Below, in pieces: positions 9,361 through 18,637 of a DNA stretch of 64,000 bases; the stretch's first letter is position 1, and each line of letters opens with the position of its first letter. Below the pieces are notes generated by a model. It was not told where the DNA came from. It searched no databases and saw only the letters and a list, made by a program, of their open reading frames with translations. Position numbers and translations under genes: made by a program. The stretch comes from Nematostella vectensis (Eukaryota > Cnidaria > Anthozoa > Actiniaria > Edwardsiidae). The stretch is from contig NC_064037.1 in assembly GCF_932526225.1 (NCBI RefSeq), forward strand, positions 1 through 64,000, read 5' to 3'.

Positions 9361-9880
9361 TCTAACTACGTATAACTACGATGATTTTAAGGGAAAACCC
9401 TACAACAGAATTGTACCCACTTGATATAAGTATTAAACAAGCGAGTAATTGTACTTACTGTTTGATAACAAGGCGATGAAAACAAGGAGATTTTGGTAAG
9501 AAGCCTGAAATAACAAGTTTTCATTAAATTAAAGCACCGATCGCTCGCTAAAAGAACAATACGCATTTAAGCAAACGGATCTGTACTAAATCAGCCGCAG
9601 ATGTATAAGATTCTCTGAGATTTCGATGGATTCTAGAGAAGTCGAAACGTACCTTCGCGTTGGCGAGGGCAGAGCAAACGAGAGAGAAGAACGCTTCCTG
9701 CGCCTTCGGTTTGGTCAGCGGCTGCCCAACCTGAGCCCGCACGCAATACAATGAAAGGTCCGAAAAGAAAAACACGATAATATAGCGACATGTAAAAAAA
9801 AAGTTTTTCAAATTTTTTTTCGACCGCGGCTTATTTTTTAGGCTGCCGGCGACATTGGACAAGTATTAAGGATTTTGTTT
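9361..9880. other. Low-copy interval before the proximal duplicate
   Basis: AT-rich at its start, with a short more GC-rich island at about 9640-9745 that includes the exon-like segment on the minus strand. It ends in AT-rich linker DNA at the start of the duplicated block. No complete gene is visible. Confidence 0.55.
9653..9730 (-). pseudogene. Exon-like segment, 26 codons, minus strand
   Basis: On the minus strand this 78-bp stretch is open and of phase 0 at both ends. It is preceded by a pyrimidine-rich run and CTCAG, and followed by AAG|GTACGT, a strong 5' splice-site match. The peptide starts VGQPLTKPKAQEAFF and ends SALANAK. It is GC-richer than its surroundings. The open frame continues on both sides (9548-9862), but the extra sequence is low-complexity, as expected if it is intron. 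The protein family is not recognised, and no second exon was found in the window. It may be an exon of a gene left behind by rearrangement. Confidence 0.28.
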
Positions 9881-10647
9881 TTTTGACAATCGAAAAAAAT
9901 TGTCGGCACTTTGAAGGTGCAAATTGGACCATTTTCACCACCCCAGAAAGTCGTACTTGCAAAATTGTTTCTGGACATTTCGTTCGCTTATGATATAAAG
10001 CCACGTAAGGACACTAACCTCATACATTAAAATATTGTTTGCTGCTTGTTCCTGTCTCGTGGGAATTTTTTGAAAATCGAAAAAAAATCGTCGGCACTCA
10101 GAAAAAATTTTGGAAAGTTTGCAAAAAAAAGTCTAAACTTCAATCTTCGTCCTGAATCTTTCTTAGTTAGTGTCTACTAGCATAGTTGGACCTTCCCCGT
10201 GCCTTTGGGCAGGCTACGACTAACTTCAGAAATGCCCATATTCTGCGTTGGACCACTTTTGGACCTTGTTTGATCACTGAAAAACTCAAACTCATCCGAT
10301 CTTAACGTGCATAGGCTCATTCGAAAGCTCTTGAAAAACCATATAGGCGCTCTGCAGTTTGTTTTCCTCCAAAGTCAATATTTGCCAAGATTTTCTAGAG
10401 AGAAGGTGCAATTTGGCCTTTTTTCCTGCCTTTTTTAACAGCTTTACTTTGAAGCTATGCTTTTGATTTTCTAACCTTAACTAAGTGCCGATACCTTCTT
10501 TATGCTGACCAAGAGAGCAATCGGACTTAATGCCTAGTCCCCAGGCCCTACTCAGAATGTCCCGGAAGGTAGGGAAAAAGATTAGCGGCTTTTGTCAATT
10601 CTTAATCGAATCAAAATCTGATTGCACGGTTAGATAGCCCTTCTTGA
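9880..10647 (+). repeat. Subtelomeric direct repeat, proximal copy
   Basis: Second copy of 4613-5380. It carries the TGTCCCGGAAGGTAGGG motif at 10558-10574 and the truncated inverted-repeat arm. It stops at CCCTTCTTGA, where the first 2-kb unit takes over with TGAACTTTAATG. The three shared bases TGA at the junction are a microhomology. The distal copy continues from the same point with GTACATAGAG. Confidence 0.9.
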
Positions 10648-12640
10648 ACTTTAATGATCTATTTAAAGGGGCGCATTTTGTACAGGGAAGCATACATAGA
10701 ATGCTTAACTGGTGGAGAGGGGAGAGGTAACAGTGTATTGAGCATAATGTTAACAATAGCAGGGGGAAGGGAGGGGCACTCTATATAATATTGCAGTTGT
10801 AACCTATTATTAAATAAGTTTGTAACATGTCTTTGTTTATTAAGCAAGGTCTATTTCTGAGACAAGCAAACTCAAGTAAGGCTGTTAAAATAACAGGTGA
10901 GTGTTAAAAGAAAAACATTTATCTTATTAGAAAACTACTGTAGATTCCTTTGCACCAAAATAAGAACAAACTTCATTTTGTTTGTTATTTATAAGAAACG
11001 AGATGAGCTCTACAAAACCATAAAGAAATATGTATTGCTCATCTAAATTATACAAGTAAATGATAATATTAAAAAAGAACTACTGTAAGTAATTAGAGTG
11101 GTTTTCATTAACCAGTTAAACAATGTGTGATAGTTAAACGGTAATAGTTAGTAAAACACAAAAAAGAACAATAGAATCAGATCACAACAAAGTGTATTAC
11201 GCTAAAGCGTAGTTCATGGGTTAATGAAGGTTTTGACATTTCAACCTTACATCCACATGAAAGTAATGCCTAATATCGAGTGCCCTACAGTAAGTGTTTT
11301 GCTGGCAAGTTGTTTTCTGTTAGTAGGTAAAAAATTATTCTAAATAATAGTAATCATAGCTATGGTCACCACTTACACATATAGCACTTGTAATGAAAAG
11401 AAAGAAAAAATATATATATGCAGTCAAACAACAGAATTGCATGATAACCTTGAATATATTGAATAAAGGACTGCAAAAAAACATCTTTTGTACTAGTTGC
11501 TTGAATTGACCCTTGGCTATTTTTAGCTGAATTCCCCTCCCCCTCTAAAAAAGAAAATAATAATAATAATAGAACAAAACTAAAAAGAAAACAAACACAG
11601 CAGAGACCCCCACCAACAATTTTGATTTTTTTTTACTTTCCTTTAAAGGGGGAGTGTCATGTTTAAGAGATTTGCAATAGCTCTAGAGCCCTGACACAAT
11701 GAACTTCAGTGAAATTCTAATACTGACTTATGAGCTTTTGGTACATGTGGGAGACTTTAAACAAAACAAAAAAAATGACCACAAACTGTCCATTAACATA
11801 GTTTTCAATATAATATTGCATATTATTTAATAAGGTATTGACAGCTTTTAAAAAGTTCAACTGTTTGTAGACACTTAAAAGCCTACAATAAACACTGACT
11901 CGAGACATGCGCAGTACTATGCTGCTGCCCCTTTAAAGTAAAATACAGCTTTACTTAGTCAGCGTAGACAATATTGCGGATTTTGTCAATATTCTAATAT
12001 GAATATGTCAATATTCTCTCCCCTTACGTCTTTATTTCTATTTATTTTATGCTTTTCACATGATACCAAAACAGCGTCTTTTTTCTTCGCTAATTTGATG
12101 TCATGTACACAATAAAAGAGATGCGCCCTTGCGCATGGCGAGTCCCCAAGGAACCCAAGACGCCCAAATAGACCTCTATTTTTTGTCATCCACAATCTCG
12201 GCGAGCTGTGCGTGGCGTAACCGTATTACAGGCCTGGGATCCTGGTTATTGTCCTCCCCATTAATGCGCGGGTTGGGATAACCTTGCAAGAGTGTTGTAC
12301 AGCATATTCGCTCGGAAATATCGGTGCTTGGGGCCTTCGGGTTCTTTACAGCCTTCCGTAAAAGCCTTGTGCTGCCATACCGATTGGGTAATCCGTATGT
12401 ATGGTTTCCGTTTTGTTCTTCAGACCGGGTTCGATCCCAGGCCAATGGGCTTTTTTTTAGTTCCTTTTTTTTTTCTTTGTGCTGGACCCCCTTAATCCTG
12501 ATAGGTTTTGCGCAAAAATAATAAAAAAAGTGAGTTTGCAAAATAAGCGTGCTAGATTTATCGATTATATGTATTCAATTTGTTCCTAGGAAGTTAACAA
12601 AAAACACAAAGCAAAGAGTTTGAGGAAGTAAACAAGTCTG
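10645..12640 (+). repeat. 2-kb unit 1 (edge copy)
   Basis: The most diverged full unit. It alone has TTTAAAGGGGC at 10662-10672, where other units have TTTGAAGGGGC. It also has AACCAGTTAAAC instead of AACCCGTGAAAC and GTTCATGGG instead of GTTCACGGG, which weaken the MITE ends. CCAAGGAACCC breaks the GTCCC/GGGAC hairpin. tRNA-like module at 12381-12448. It shares GTAAGGCTGTTAAAAT and AACATGTCTTTG with units 16, 23, 25 and 27. Confidence 0.95.
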
Positions 12641-12708
12641 TGAACTTTAATGTTCTATTTGAAGGGGCGCATTTTGTACAGGGAAGCATACATAGAATGC
12701 TTAACTGG

Positions 12709-12772
12709 TGGAGAGGGGAGAGGTAACAGTTTATTGAGCATAATGTCAACAATAGCAGGGGGAAGGGAGGGG
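12709..12772 (+). other. G-rich purine tract (reference unit)
   Basis: G-runs GGGG at 12715-12718, GGGGG at 12758-12762, GGG at 12765-12767 and GGGG at 12769-12772 lie on one strand in a nearly pure purine context. Three runs are tightly spaced and a fourth is ~39 bases upstream, so a G-quadruplex with one long loop is possible. Conserved in essentially all units; units 5, 16, 23, 25, 26 and 27 show local A/G changes. Confidence 0.45.
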
Positions 12773-13107
12773 CACTCTCTTCATACAATATTGCAGTTGT
12801 TACCTATTATTAAATAAGTTTGTAAGATATATTTGTTTATTAAGCAAGGTCTATTTCTGAGACAAGCAAACTCAAGTAAGAGCTGTTGAAATAACAGGTG
12901 AGTGTTAAAAAAAAAACAATTATCTGATTAGAAAACTAATGTAGATTCCTTTGCACCAAATAAGAACAAACTTCATTTTGTTTGTTATTTATGAGGAACG
13001 AGATGAGCTATACAAGGCCAAGAAGAAATATGTATTGCTCATCTAAATTATACAAGTAAATAATAATATTAAAAAAGAATTACTGTAAGTAATTAGAGTG
13101 GTTTTCA

Positions 13108-13224
13108 TTAACCCGTGAAACAAAGTGTTATAGTTAAACGGTAATAGTTAGTAAAACACAAAAAAGAACAATAGAATCAGATCACAACAAAGTGTAATAC
13201 GCTAAAGCGTAGTTCACGGGTTAA
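13108..13224. mobile_element. piggyBac-like MITE inside the 2-kb unit (reference unit)
   Basis: CATTAACCCGTGAA at 13106-13119 is perfectly inverted as TTCACGGGTTAATG at 13213-13226. Read as TTAA | CCCGTGAA ... TTCACGGG | TTAA, this has the TTAA target duplication and CCC/GGG termini known for piggyBac-superfamily elements. At 117 bp including both TTAA it has no coding room, so it would be non-autonomous. A perfect hairpin TACGCTAAAGCGTA at 13198-13211 lies just inside the right end. The same element is present in every unit, so it inserted before the array was amplified. The superfamily call rests on termini alone. Confidence 0.5.
13198..13211. repeat. Perfect hairpin TACGCT-AA-AGCGTA (reference unit)
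   Basis: A 6-bp stem with a two-base loop, preserved in nearly all units. Units 10 and 17 share a change (AGCTTA) that breaks one pair. Confidence 0.6.
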
Positions 13225-13545
13225 TGAAGGTTTTGACATTTCAACCTTACATCCACATGAAAGTAATGCCTAATATCGAGAGCCCTACAGTAAGTGTTTT
13301 GCAGTCAAGTTGTTTTCTGTTAGTAGGTAAAAAATTATTCTAAATAATAGTAATCATAGCTATGGTCACCACTTACACATATAGCACTTGTAATGAAAAG
13401 AAAGAAAATATATATATATGCAGTCAAACAACAGAATTGCATGATAACCTTGAATATATTGAATAAAGGACTGCAAAAAAACATCTTTTGTACTAGTTGC
13501 TTGAATTGACCCTTGGCTATTTTTAGCTGAATTCCCCTCCCCCTC

Positions 13546-13575
13546 TAAAAAAGAAAATAATAATAATAATAGAAC
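13546..13575. repeat. A-rich tract and AAT microsatellite (reference unit)
   Basis: AAAAAAGAAAATAATAATAATAATAG, preceded by a pyrimidine run (CCCCTCCCCCTCT). Copy number of AAT is constant in nearly all units; unit 11 has one more. Confidence 0.7.
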
Positions 13576-13640
13576 AAAACTAAAAAGAAAACAAACACAG
13601 CAGAGACCCCCACGAACAATGTTGATTTTTTTTTACTTTC

Positions 13641-13938
13641 CTTTAAAGGGGGAGTGTCATGTTTAAGAGATTTGCAATAGCTCTAGAGCCCTGACACAAT
13701 GAACTTCAGTGAAATTCTAATACTGACTTATGAGTTTTTGTTACATGTGGGAGACTTTAAACAAAACAAAAAAAATGACCACAAACTGTCCATTAACATA
13801 GTTTTCAATATAATATTGCATATTATTTAATAAGGTATTGACAGCTTTTAAAAAGTTCAACTGTTTGTAGACACTTAAAAGCCTACAATAAACACTGACT
13901 CGAGACATGCGCAGTACTATGCTGCTGCCCCTTTAAAG
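13641..13938. mobile_element. 298-bp segment with CTTTAAAGGGG inverted ends (reference unit)
   Basis: CTTTAAAGGGG at 13641-13651 is the exact reverse complement of CCCCTTTAAAG at 13928-13938. Similarity extends inward to about 20 bases with four mismatches (GGAGTGTCAT against the complement of ATGCTGCTG). No coding capacity. It could be a second MITE-like component using TTAA or TTTAAA as target. In unit 1 a third related end, TTTAAAGGGGC, lies at 10662-10672, so a larger ~1.28-kb inverted-end structure (10662-11937) may be the original element. Confidence 0.4.
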
Positions 13939-14120
13939 TAAAATACAGCTTTACTTAGTCAGCGTAGACAATATTGCGGATTTTGTCAATATTCTAAGAT
14001 GAATATGTCAATATTCTCCCCCCTTACGTCTTTATTTCTATTTATTTTATGCTTTTAACATGATACCAAAACAGCGTCTTTTTTCTTCGCTAATTTGATG
14101 TCATGTACACAATAAAAGAG

Positions 14121-14154
14121 ATGCGCCCGTGCGCATGGCGAGTCCCCAAGGGAC
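14121..14154. repeat. Two adjacent short hairpins (reference unit)
   Basis: ATGCGC-CCGT-GCGCAT at 14121-14136 and GTCCC-CAA-GGGAC at 14142-14154 form consecutive hairpins upstream of the tRNA-like module. Unit 1 changes the first loop but keeps the stem, and breaks the second. Units 18 and 19 change one stem base of the first. Confidence 0.5.
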
Positions 14155-14212
14155 CCAAGACGCCCAAATAGACCTCTATTTTTTGTCATCCACAATCTCG
14201 GCGAGCTGTGCG

Positions 14213-14224
14213 TGGCGTAACCGT
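14213..14224 (+). promoter_or_regulatory. Candidate RNA polymerase III A box (reference unit)
   Basis: TGGCGTAACCGT matches the A-box consensus TRGCNNARYNGG in all but the last base. It lies 215 bp upstream of the B box, much farther than the usual 30-60 bp in tRNA genes and SINEs. It may be a relic of a longer SINE head or coincidental. Confidence 0.35.
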
Positions 14225-14380
14225 AGTACAGGCCTGGGATCCTGGTTATTGTCCTCCCCATTAATGCGCGGGTTGGGATAACCTTGCAAGAGTGTTGTAC
14301 AGCATATTCGCTCGGAAATATCGGTGCTTGGGGCCTTCGGGTTCTTTACAGCCTTCCGTAAAAGCCTTGTGCTGCCATAC

Positions 14381-14448
14381 CGATTGGGTAATCCGTATGT
14401 ATGGTTTCCGTTTTGTTCTTTAGACCGGGTTCGATCCCAGGCCAATGG
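14381..14448 (+). ncRNA. tRNA-like (SINE-type) Pol III module (reference unit)
   Basis: The B box GGTTCGATCCC (14428-14438) fits the Pol III consensus GGTTCRANNCC. It sits in a T-arm of correct shape: stem CCGGG, loop TTCGATC, stem CCAGG, with one mismatch. Directly after it, CCAATGG (14442-14448) pairs with CGATTGG (14381-14387) in 6 of 7 positions, the geometry of an acceptor stem. A run of ten Ts at 14451-14460 would terminate Pol III. D and anticodon arms are not convincing and no normal anticodon is readable, so this is not a functional tRNA gene. It looks like a tRNA-derived SINE piece. B boxes start at 12428, 14428, 16427, 18424, 20420, 22419, 24416, 26415, 28412, 30410, 32410, 34411, 36407, 38408, 40403, 42401, 44399, 46397, 48398, 50399, 52395, 54396, 56395, 58397, 60396 and 62398. 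Confidence 0.5.
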
Positions 14449-14450
14449 GC

Positions 14451-14460
14451 TTTTTTTTTT
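14451..14460 (+). terminator. T-run, candidate Pol III terminator (reference unit)
   Basis: At least six Ts follow the tRNA-like module in almost every unit, with length varying from about five to ten and an A interruption (TTTTTTATTTAG) in units 5-10, 16 and 17. A second T-run follows within 20 bases. Four or more Ts suffice for Pol III termination. Confidence 0.45.
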
Positions 14461-14642
14461 AGTTTGTTTTTTTTTCTTTGTGCTGGACCCCCTTAATCCT
14501 GATAGGTTTTGCGCAAAAATAATAAAAAAAAGTGAGTTTGCAAAATAAGCTTGCTAGATTTATTGATTATATGTATTCAATTTGTTCCTAGGAAGTTAAC
14601 AAAAAACACAAAGCAAAGAGTTTGAGGAAGTAAACAAGTATG

Positions 14643-16640
14643 TGAACTTTAATGTTCTATTTGAAGGGGCGCATTTTGTACAGGGAAGCATACATAGAAT
14701 GCTTTACTGGTGGAGAGGGGAGAGGTAACAGTTTATTGAGCATAATGTCAACAATAGCAGGGGGAAGGGAGGGGCACTCTCTTCATACAATATTGCAGTT
14801 GTTACCTATTATTAAATAAGTTTGTAAGATATATTTGTTTATTAAGCAAGGTCTATTTCTGAGACAAGCAAACTCAAGTAAGAGATGTTGAAATAACAGG
14901 TGAGTGTTAAAAAAAAAACAATTATCTGATTAGAAAACTAATGTAGATTCCTTTGCACCAAGATAAGAACAAACTTCATTTTGTTTGTTATTTATGAGGA
15001 ACGAGATGAGCTCTACAAGGCCAAGAAGAAATATTTATTGCTCATCTAAATTATACAAGTAAATAATAATATTAAAAAAGAATTACTGTAAGTAATTAGA
15101 GTGGTTTTTATTAACCCGTGAAACAAAGTGTGATAGTTAAACGGTAATAGTTAGTAAAACACAAAAAAGAACAATAGAATCAGATCACAACAAAGTGTAA
15201 TACGCTAAAGCGTAGTTCACGGGTTAATGAAGGTTTTGACATTTCAACCTTACATCCACATGAAAGTAATGCCTAATATCGAGTGCCCTACAGTAAGTGT
15301 TTTGCAGTCAAGTTGTTTTCTGTTAGTAGGTAAAAAATTATTCTAAATAATAGTAATAGCTATGGTCACCACTTACACATATAGAACTTGTAATGAAAAG
15401 AAAGAAAAAAATTATATATGCAGTCAAACAACAGAATTGCATGATAACCTTGAATATATTGAATAAAGGACTGCAAAAAAACATCTTTTGTACTAGTTGC
15501 TTGAATTGACCCTTGGCTATTTTTAGCTGAATTCCCCTCCCCCTCTAAAAAAGAAAATAATAATAATAATAGAACAAAACTAAAAAGAAAACAAACACAA
15601 AAGAGACCCCCAACAACAATTTTGATTTTTTTAACTTTCCTTTAAAAGGGGAGTGTCATGGTTAAGAGATTTGCAATAGCTCTAGAGCCCTGACACAATG
15701 AACTTCAGTGAAATTCTAATACTGACTTATGAGCTTTTGGTACATGTGGGAGACTTTAAACAAAACAAAAAAAATGACCACAAACTGTCAATTAACATAG
15801 TTTTCAATATAATATTGCATATTATTTAATAAGGTATTAACAGCTTTTAAAAAGTTCAACTGTTTGTTGACACTTAAAAGCCTACAATAATCAATGACTC
15901 CAGACATGCGCAGTACTATGTTGCTGCCCCTTTAAAGTAAAATACAGCTTTACTTAGTCAGCGTAGACAAAATTGCGGATTTTGTCAATATTCTAATATG
16001 AAGATGTCAATATTCTCCCCCCTTACGTCTTTATTTCTATTTATTTTATGCTTTTCACATGATACCAAAACAGCGTCTTTTTTCTTCGCTAATTTGATGT
16101 CATGTACACAATAAAAGAGATGCGCCCGTGCGCATGGCGAGTCCCCAAGGGACCCAAGACGCCCAAATAGACCTCTATTTTTTGTCATCCACAATCTCGG
16201 CGAGCTGTGCGTGGCGTAACCGTATTACAGGCCTGGGATCCTGGTTATTGTCCTCCCCATTAATGCGCGAGTTGGGATAACCTTGCAAGAGTGTTGTACA
16301 GCATATTCGCTCGGATATATCGGTGCTTGGGGCCTTCGGGTTCTTTACAGCCTTCCGTAAAAGCCTTGTGCTGCCATACCGATTGGGTAATCCGTATGTA
16401 TGGTTTCCGTTTTGTCCTTCAGACCGGGTTCGATCCCAGGCCAATGGGCTTTTTTTTTAGTTCGTTTTTTTTTCTTTGTGCTGGACCCCCTTAATCCTGA
16501 TAGGTTTTGCGCAAAAATAATAAAAAAAAGTGAGTTTGCAAAATAAGCTTGCTAGATTAATTGATTATATGTATTCAATTTGTTCCTAGGAAGTTAACAA
16601 AAAACACAAAGCAAAGAGTTTGAGGAAGTAAACAAGTCTG
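14643..16640 (+). repeat. 2-kb unit 3
   Basis: Starts with the AAGTATGTGAAC variant and has GAGATGTTG and AAATATTTATTGC. It lacks the CAT of AGTAATCATAGC near 15350. tRNA-like module 16380-16447. The right part carries AACAACAATTTTG and GGTTAAGAGA, variants shared with units 12, 14, 19 and 20. Confidence 0.95.
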
Positions 16641-18637
16641 TGAACTTTAATGTTCTATTTGAAGGGGCGCATTTTGTACAGGGAAGCATACATAGAATGC
16701 TTAACTGGTGGAGAGGGGAGAGGTAACAGTTTATTGAGCATAATGTCAACAATAGCAGGGGGAAGGGAGGGGCACCCTCTTCATACAATATTGCAGTTGT
16801 TACCTATTATTAAATAAGTTTGTAAGATATATTTGTTTATTAAGCAAGGTCTATTTCTGAGACAAGCAAACTCAAGTAAGAGATGTTGAAATAACAGGTG
16901 AGTGTTAAAAAAAAAAACAATTATCTGATTAGAAAACTAATGTAGATTCCTTTGCACCAAAATAAGAACAAACTTCATTTTGTTTGTTATTTATGAGGAA
17001 CGAGATGAGCTCTACAAGGCCAAGAAGAAATATTTATTGCTCATCTAAATTATACAAGTAAATAATAATATTAAAAAAGAATTACTGTAAGTAATTAGAG
17101 TGGTTTTTATTAACCCGTGAAACAAAGTGTGATAGTTAAACGGTAATAGTTAGTAAAACACAAAAAAGAACAATAGAATCAGATCACAACAAAGTGTAAT
17201 ACGCTAAAGCGTAGTTCACGGGTTAATGAAGGTTTTGACATTTCAACCTTACATCCACATGAAAGTAATGCCTAATATCGAGTGCCCTACAGTAAGTGTT
17301 TTGCAGTCAAGTTGTTTTCTGTTAGTAGGTAAAAAATTATTCTAAATAATAGTAATAGCTATGGTCACCACTTACACATATAGCACTTGTAATGAAAAGA
17401 AAGAAAAAATATATATGCAGTCAAACAACAGAATTGCATGATAACCTTGAATATATTGAATAAAGGACTGCAAAAAAACATCTTTTGTACTAGTTGCTTG
17501 AATTGACCCTTGGCTATTTTTAGCTGAATTCCCCTCCCCCTCTAAAAAAGAAAATAATAATAATAATAGAACAAAACTAAAAAGAAAACAAACACAGCAG
17601 AGACCCCCAAGAACAATGTTGATTTTTTTTACTTTCCTTTAAAGGGGGAGTGTCATGTTTAAGAGATTTGCAATAGCTCTAGAGCCCTGACACAATGAAC
17701 TTCAGTGAAATTCTAATACTGACTTATGAGCTTTTGTTACATGTGGGAGACTTTAAACAAAACAAAAAAAATGACCACAAACTGTCCATTAACATAGTTT
17801 TCAATATAATATTGCATATTATTTAATAAGGTATTGACAGCTTTTAAAAAGTTCAACTGTTTGTTGACACTTAAAAGCCTACAATAATCACTGACTCCAG
17901 ACATGCGCAGTACTATGTTGCTGCCCCTTTAAAGTAAAATACAGCTTTACTTAGTCAGCGTAGACAAAATTGCGGATTTTGTCAATATTCTAATATGAAT
18001 ATGTCAATATTCTCCCCCCTTACGTCTTTATTTCTATTTATTTTATGCTTTTCACATGATACCAAAACAGCGTCTTTTTTCTTCGCTAATTTGATGTCAT
18101 GTACACAATAAAAGAGATGCGCCCGTGCGCATGGCGAGTCCCCAAGGGACCCAAGACGCCCAAATAGACCTCTATTTTTTGTCATCCACAATTTCGGCGA
18201 GCTGTGCGTGGCGTAACCGTATTACAGGCCTGGGATCCTGGTTATTGTCCTCCCCATTAATGCGCGGGTTGGGATAACCTTGCAAGAGTGTTGTACAGCA
18301 TATTCGCTCGGAAATATCGGTGCTTGGGGCCTTCGGGTTCTTTACAGCCTTCCGTAAAAGCCTTGTGCTGCCATACCGATTGGGTAATCCGTATGTATGG
18401 TTTCCGTTTTGTTCTTCAGACCGGGTTCGATCCCAGGCCAATGCGCTTTTTTTTTAATTCGCTTTTTTTTCTTTGTGCTGGACCCCCTTAATCCTGATAG
18501 GTTTTGCGCAAAAGTAATAAAAAAAAGTGAGTTTGCAAAATAAGCTTGCTAGATTTATTAATTATATGTATTCAATTTGTTCCTAGGAAGTTAACAAAAA
18601 ACACAAAGCAAAGAGTTTGAGGAAGTAAACAAGTATG
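16641..18637 (+). repeat. 2-kb unit 4
   Basis: Also lacks CAT in AGTAATAGC, like units 3 and 5. tRNA-like module 18377-18444 with CCAATGC at its 3' end, which restores no extra pair. It is followed by the AATTCGC spacer seen later in units 23, 25 and 26. Confidence 0.95.

Larger units (their letters stand above)
12641..14642 (+). repeat. 2-kb unit 2 (reference unit)
   Basis: Used here to place the internal modules. The tRNA-like module is at 14381-14448, the TTAA element at 13108-13224 and the inverted-repeat segment at 13641-13938. Private changes include CCGTAGTACA (others CCGTATTACA) at about 14221 and TTTTAACATG in place of TTTTCACATG at about 14055. Confidence 0.95.

Noticed and set aside
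12594-12788. A 64-codon minus-strand frame, leucine- and cysteine-rich, in nearly every unit.
   Set aside because: It is the complement of the G-rich purine tract and crosses the unit boundary. Its hydrophobic look comes from pyrimidine-rich codons, and no domain or start context supports it.
14176-14445. An 89-codon minus-strand open frame repeated in most 2-kb units, beginning MAWDRTRS.
   Set aside because: It runs antisense through the tRNA-like module; its first residues are simply the B box read backwards. It is interrupted in several units (9, 15, 16, 26), and changes between units do not favour silent positions.
14381-14448. Functional tRNA gene.
   Set aside because: T-arm and acceptor pairing are present, but D and anticodon arms do not fold well, positions 8-9 are GT and no anticodon loop can be assigned.
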